Source: Rhea pennata (Eukaryota > Chordata > Aves > Rheiformes > Rheidae). Taken from it: 64,000 bases of DNA. Position numbers and translations under genes: made by a program. The notes under the pieces are model-generated. The model was given only the letters and a program-made list of their open reading frames with translations, had not been told where the DNA came from and searched no databases. Below are positions 63,636-64,000 of the stretch, piece after piece. The DNA lies in the NCBI RefSeq assembly GCF_028389875.1, contig NC_084678.1, positions 14,724,899 to 14,788,898 of the forward strand, written 5' to 3'. The stretch's first letter is position 1; every line of letters begins with the position of its first letter.

Positions 63636-64000
63636 CTGCAAGAGAAGGCATCGCCTTAGCTCGACTGACCGCGCGGCCGGCCGCTCCGGTTCTGAGCTGC
63701 CACGCGGTCCCACAGCGATCGGCTGCTTCCAGCAGAACTAAATCCATTCATTCCTTAATCCGCTGGAGATGTAGGGAATACTTTCATCTAGAGCCATTGC
63801 CATACCAGGAAAACGCCCTGGAGATTTTTTTTTTTTTTTTAACAGCAAATTCAACGCTCTGCAGCAGTTCAGTAGGCTAATGCACTAAGCAGACAAAAAG
63901 GCAGGTGCTGGGACACCAGCTCACGGTGGGGCCAAGGAAAGGAAGTGTGACTGATTAAAACAAAAAAAGAAAAGAAGAGCTTTGTCTTCCAGGCTCTGGC

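Noticed and set aside
1-64000. CRISPR arrays, tRNA or rRNA genes, bacterial-type operons
   Set aside because: None seen; the window is entirely spliced vertebrate genes with introns and intergenic DNA.

Overview
This is a vertebrate, almost certainly avian, genomic window. It carries three genes in the conserved order OSBPL2 (+), ADRM1 (+), LAMA5 (-), the order found on human 20q13.33 and, as I recall, on chicken chromosome 20. Introns are short and GT-AG, there is a decayed CR1 LINE fragment (the typical bird retroelement), and the LAMA5 exons are GC-rich and tightly packed. All exons were placed by reading translation, splice sites and codon phase; nothing was searched against a database.

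Layout. 1-12932: the last nine coding exons of OSBPL2 (ORP2, a sterol/phosphoinositide transfer protein); the 5' part lies left of the window. 12933 to about 17000: AT-rich OSBPL2 3' UTR and intergenic DNA with two candidate poly(A) sites and a small isolated GC-rich patch. About 17020-17640: a CpG-island promoter with Sp1-, YY1- and ARE-like motifs, and the noncoding first exon of ADRM1. 18167-24607: the complete ADRM1 (Rpn13) coding sequence, 9 coding exons and 405 residues, with a poly(A) signal at 24701. About 25015-25302: CR1 remnant. 25516-26809: LAMA5 3' UTR with an AT/CA microsatellite. 26810-63635: LAMA5 on the minus strand, 66 constitutive exons coding for about 3070 residues, from the LE repeats of the short arm to the stop codon after LG5. 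About 14 more 5' exons should lie beyond 64000.

ADRM1 and LAMA5 converge tail to tail; OSBPL2 and ADRM1 are head to tail. The three genes have unrelated jobs: lipid transfer at membrane contacts, ubiquitin reception at the 26S proteasome, and the laminin alpha-5 chain of basement membranes. Base composition changes sharply near 24.7-26 kb, from AT-rich to GC-rich.

The most notable observation is in LAMA5: two homologous, phase-matched exons (57223-57361 and 56834-56963) encode alternative versions of the same beta-sandwich segment of the L4b/LF domain. Reading frame is kept only if exactly one of them is used, which is the signature of mutually exclusive splicing. One version carries the CxxC motif expected for LAMA5; the other lacks it and looks more like the LAMA3B sequence.
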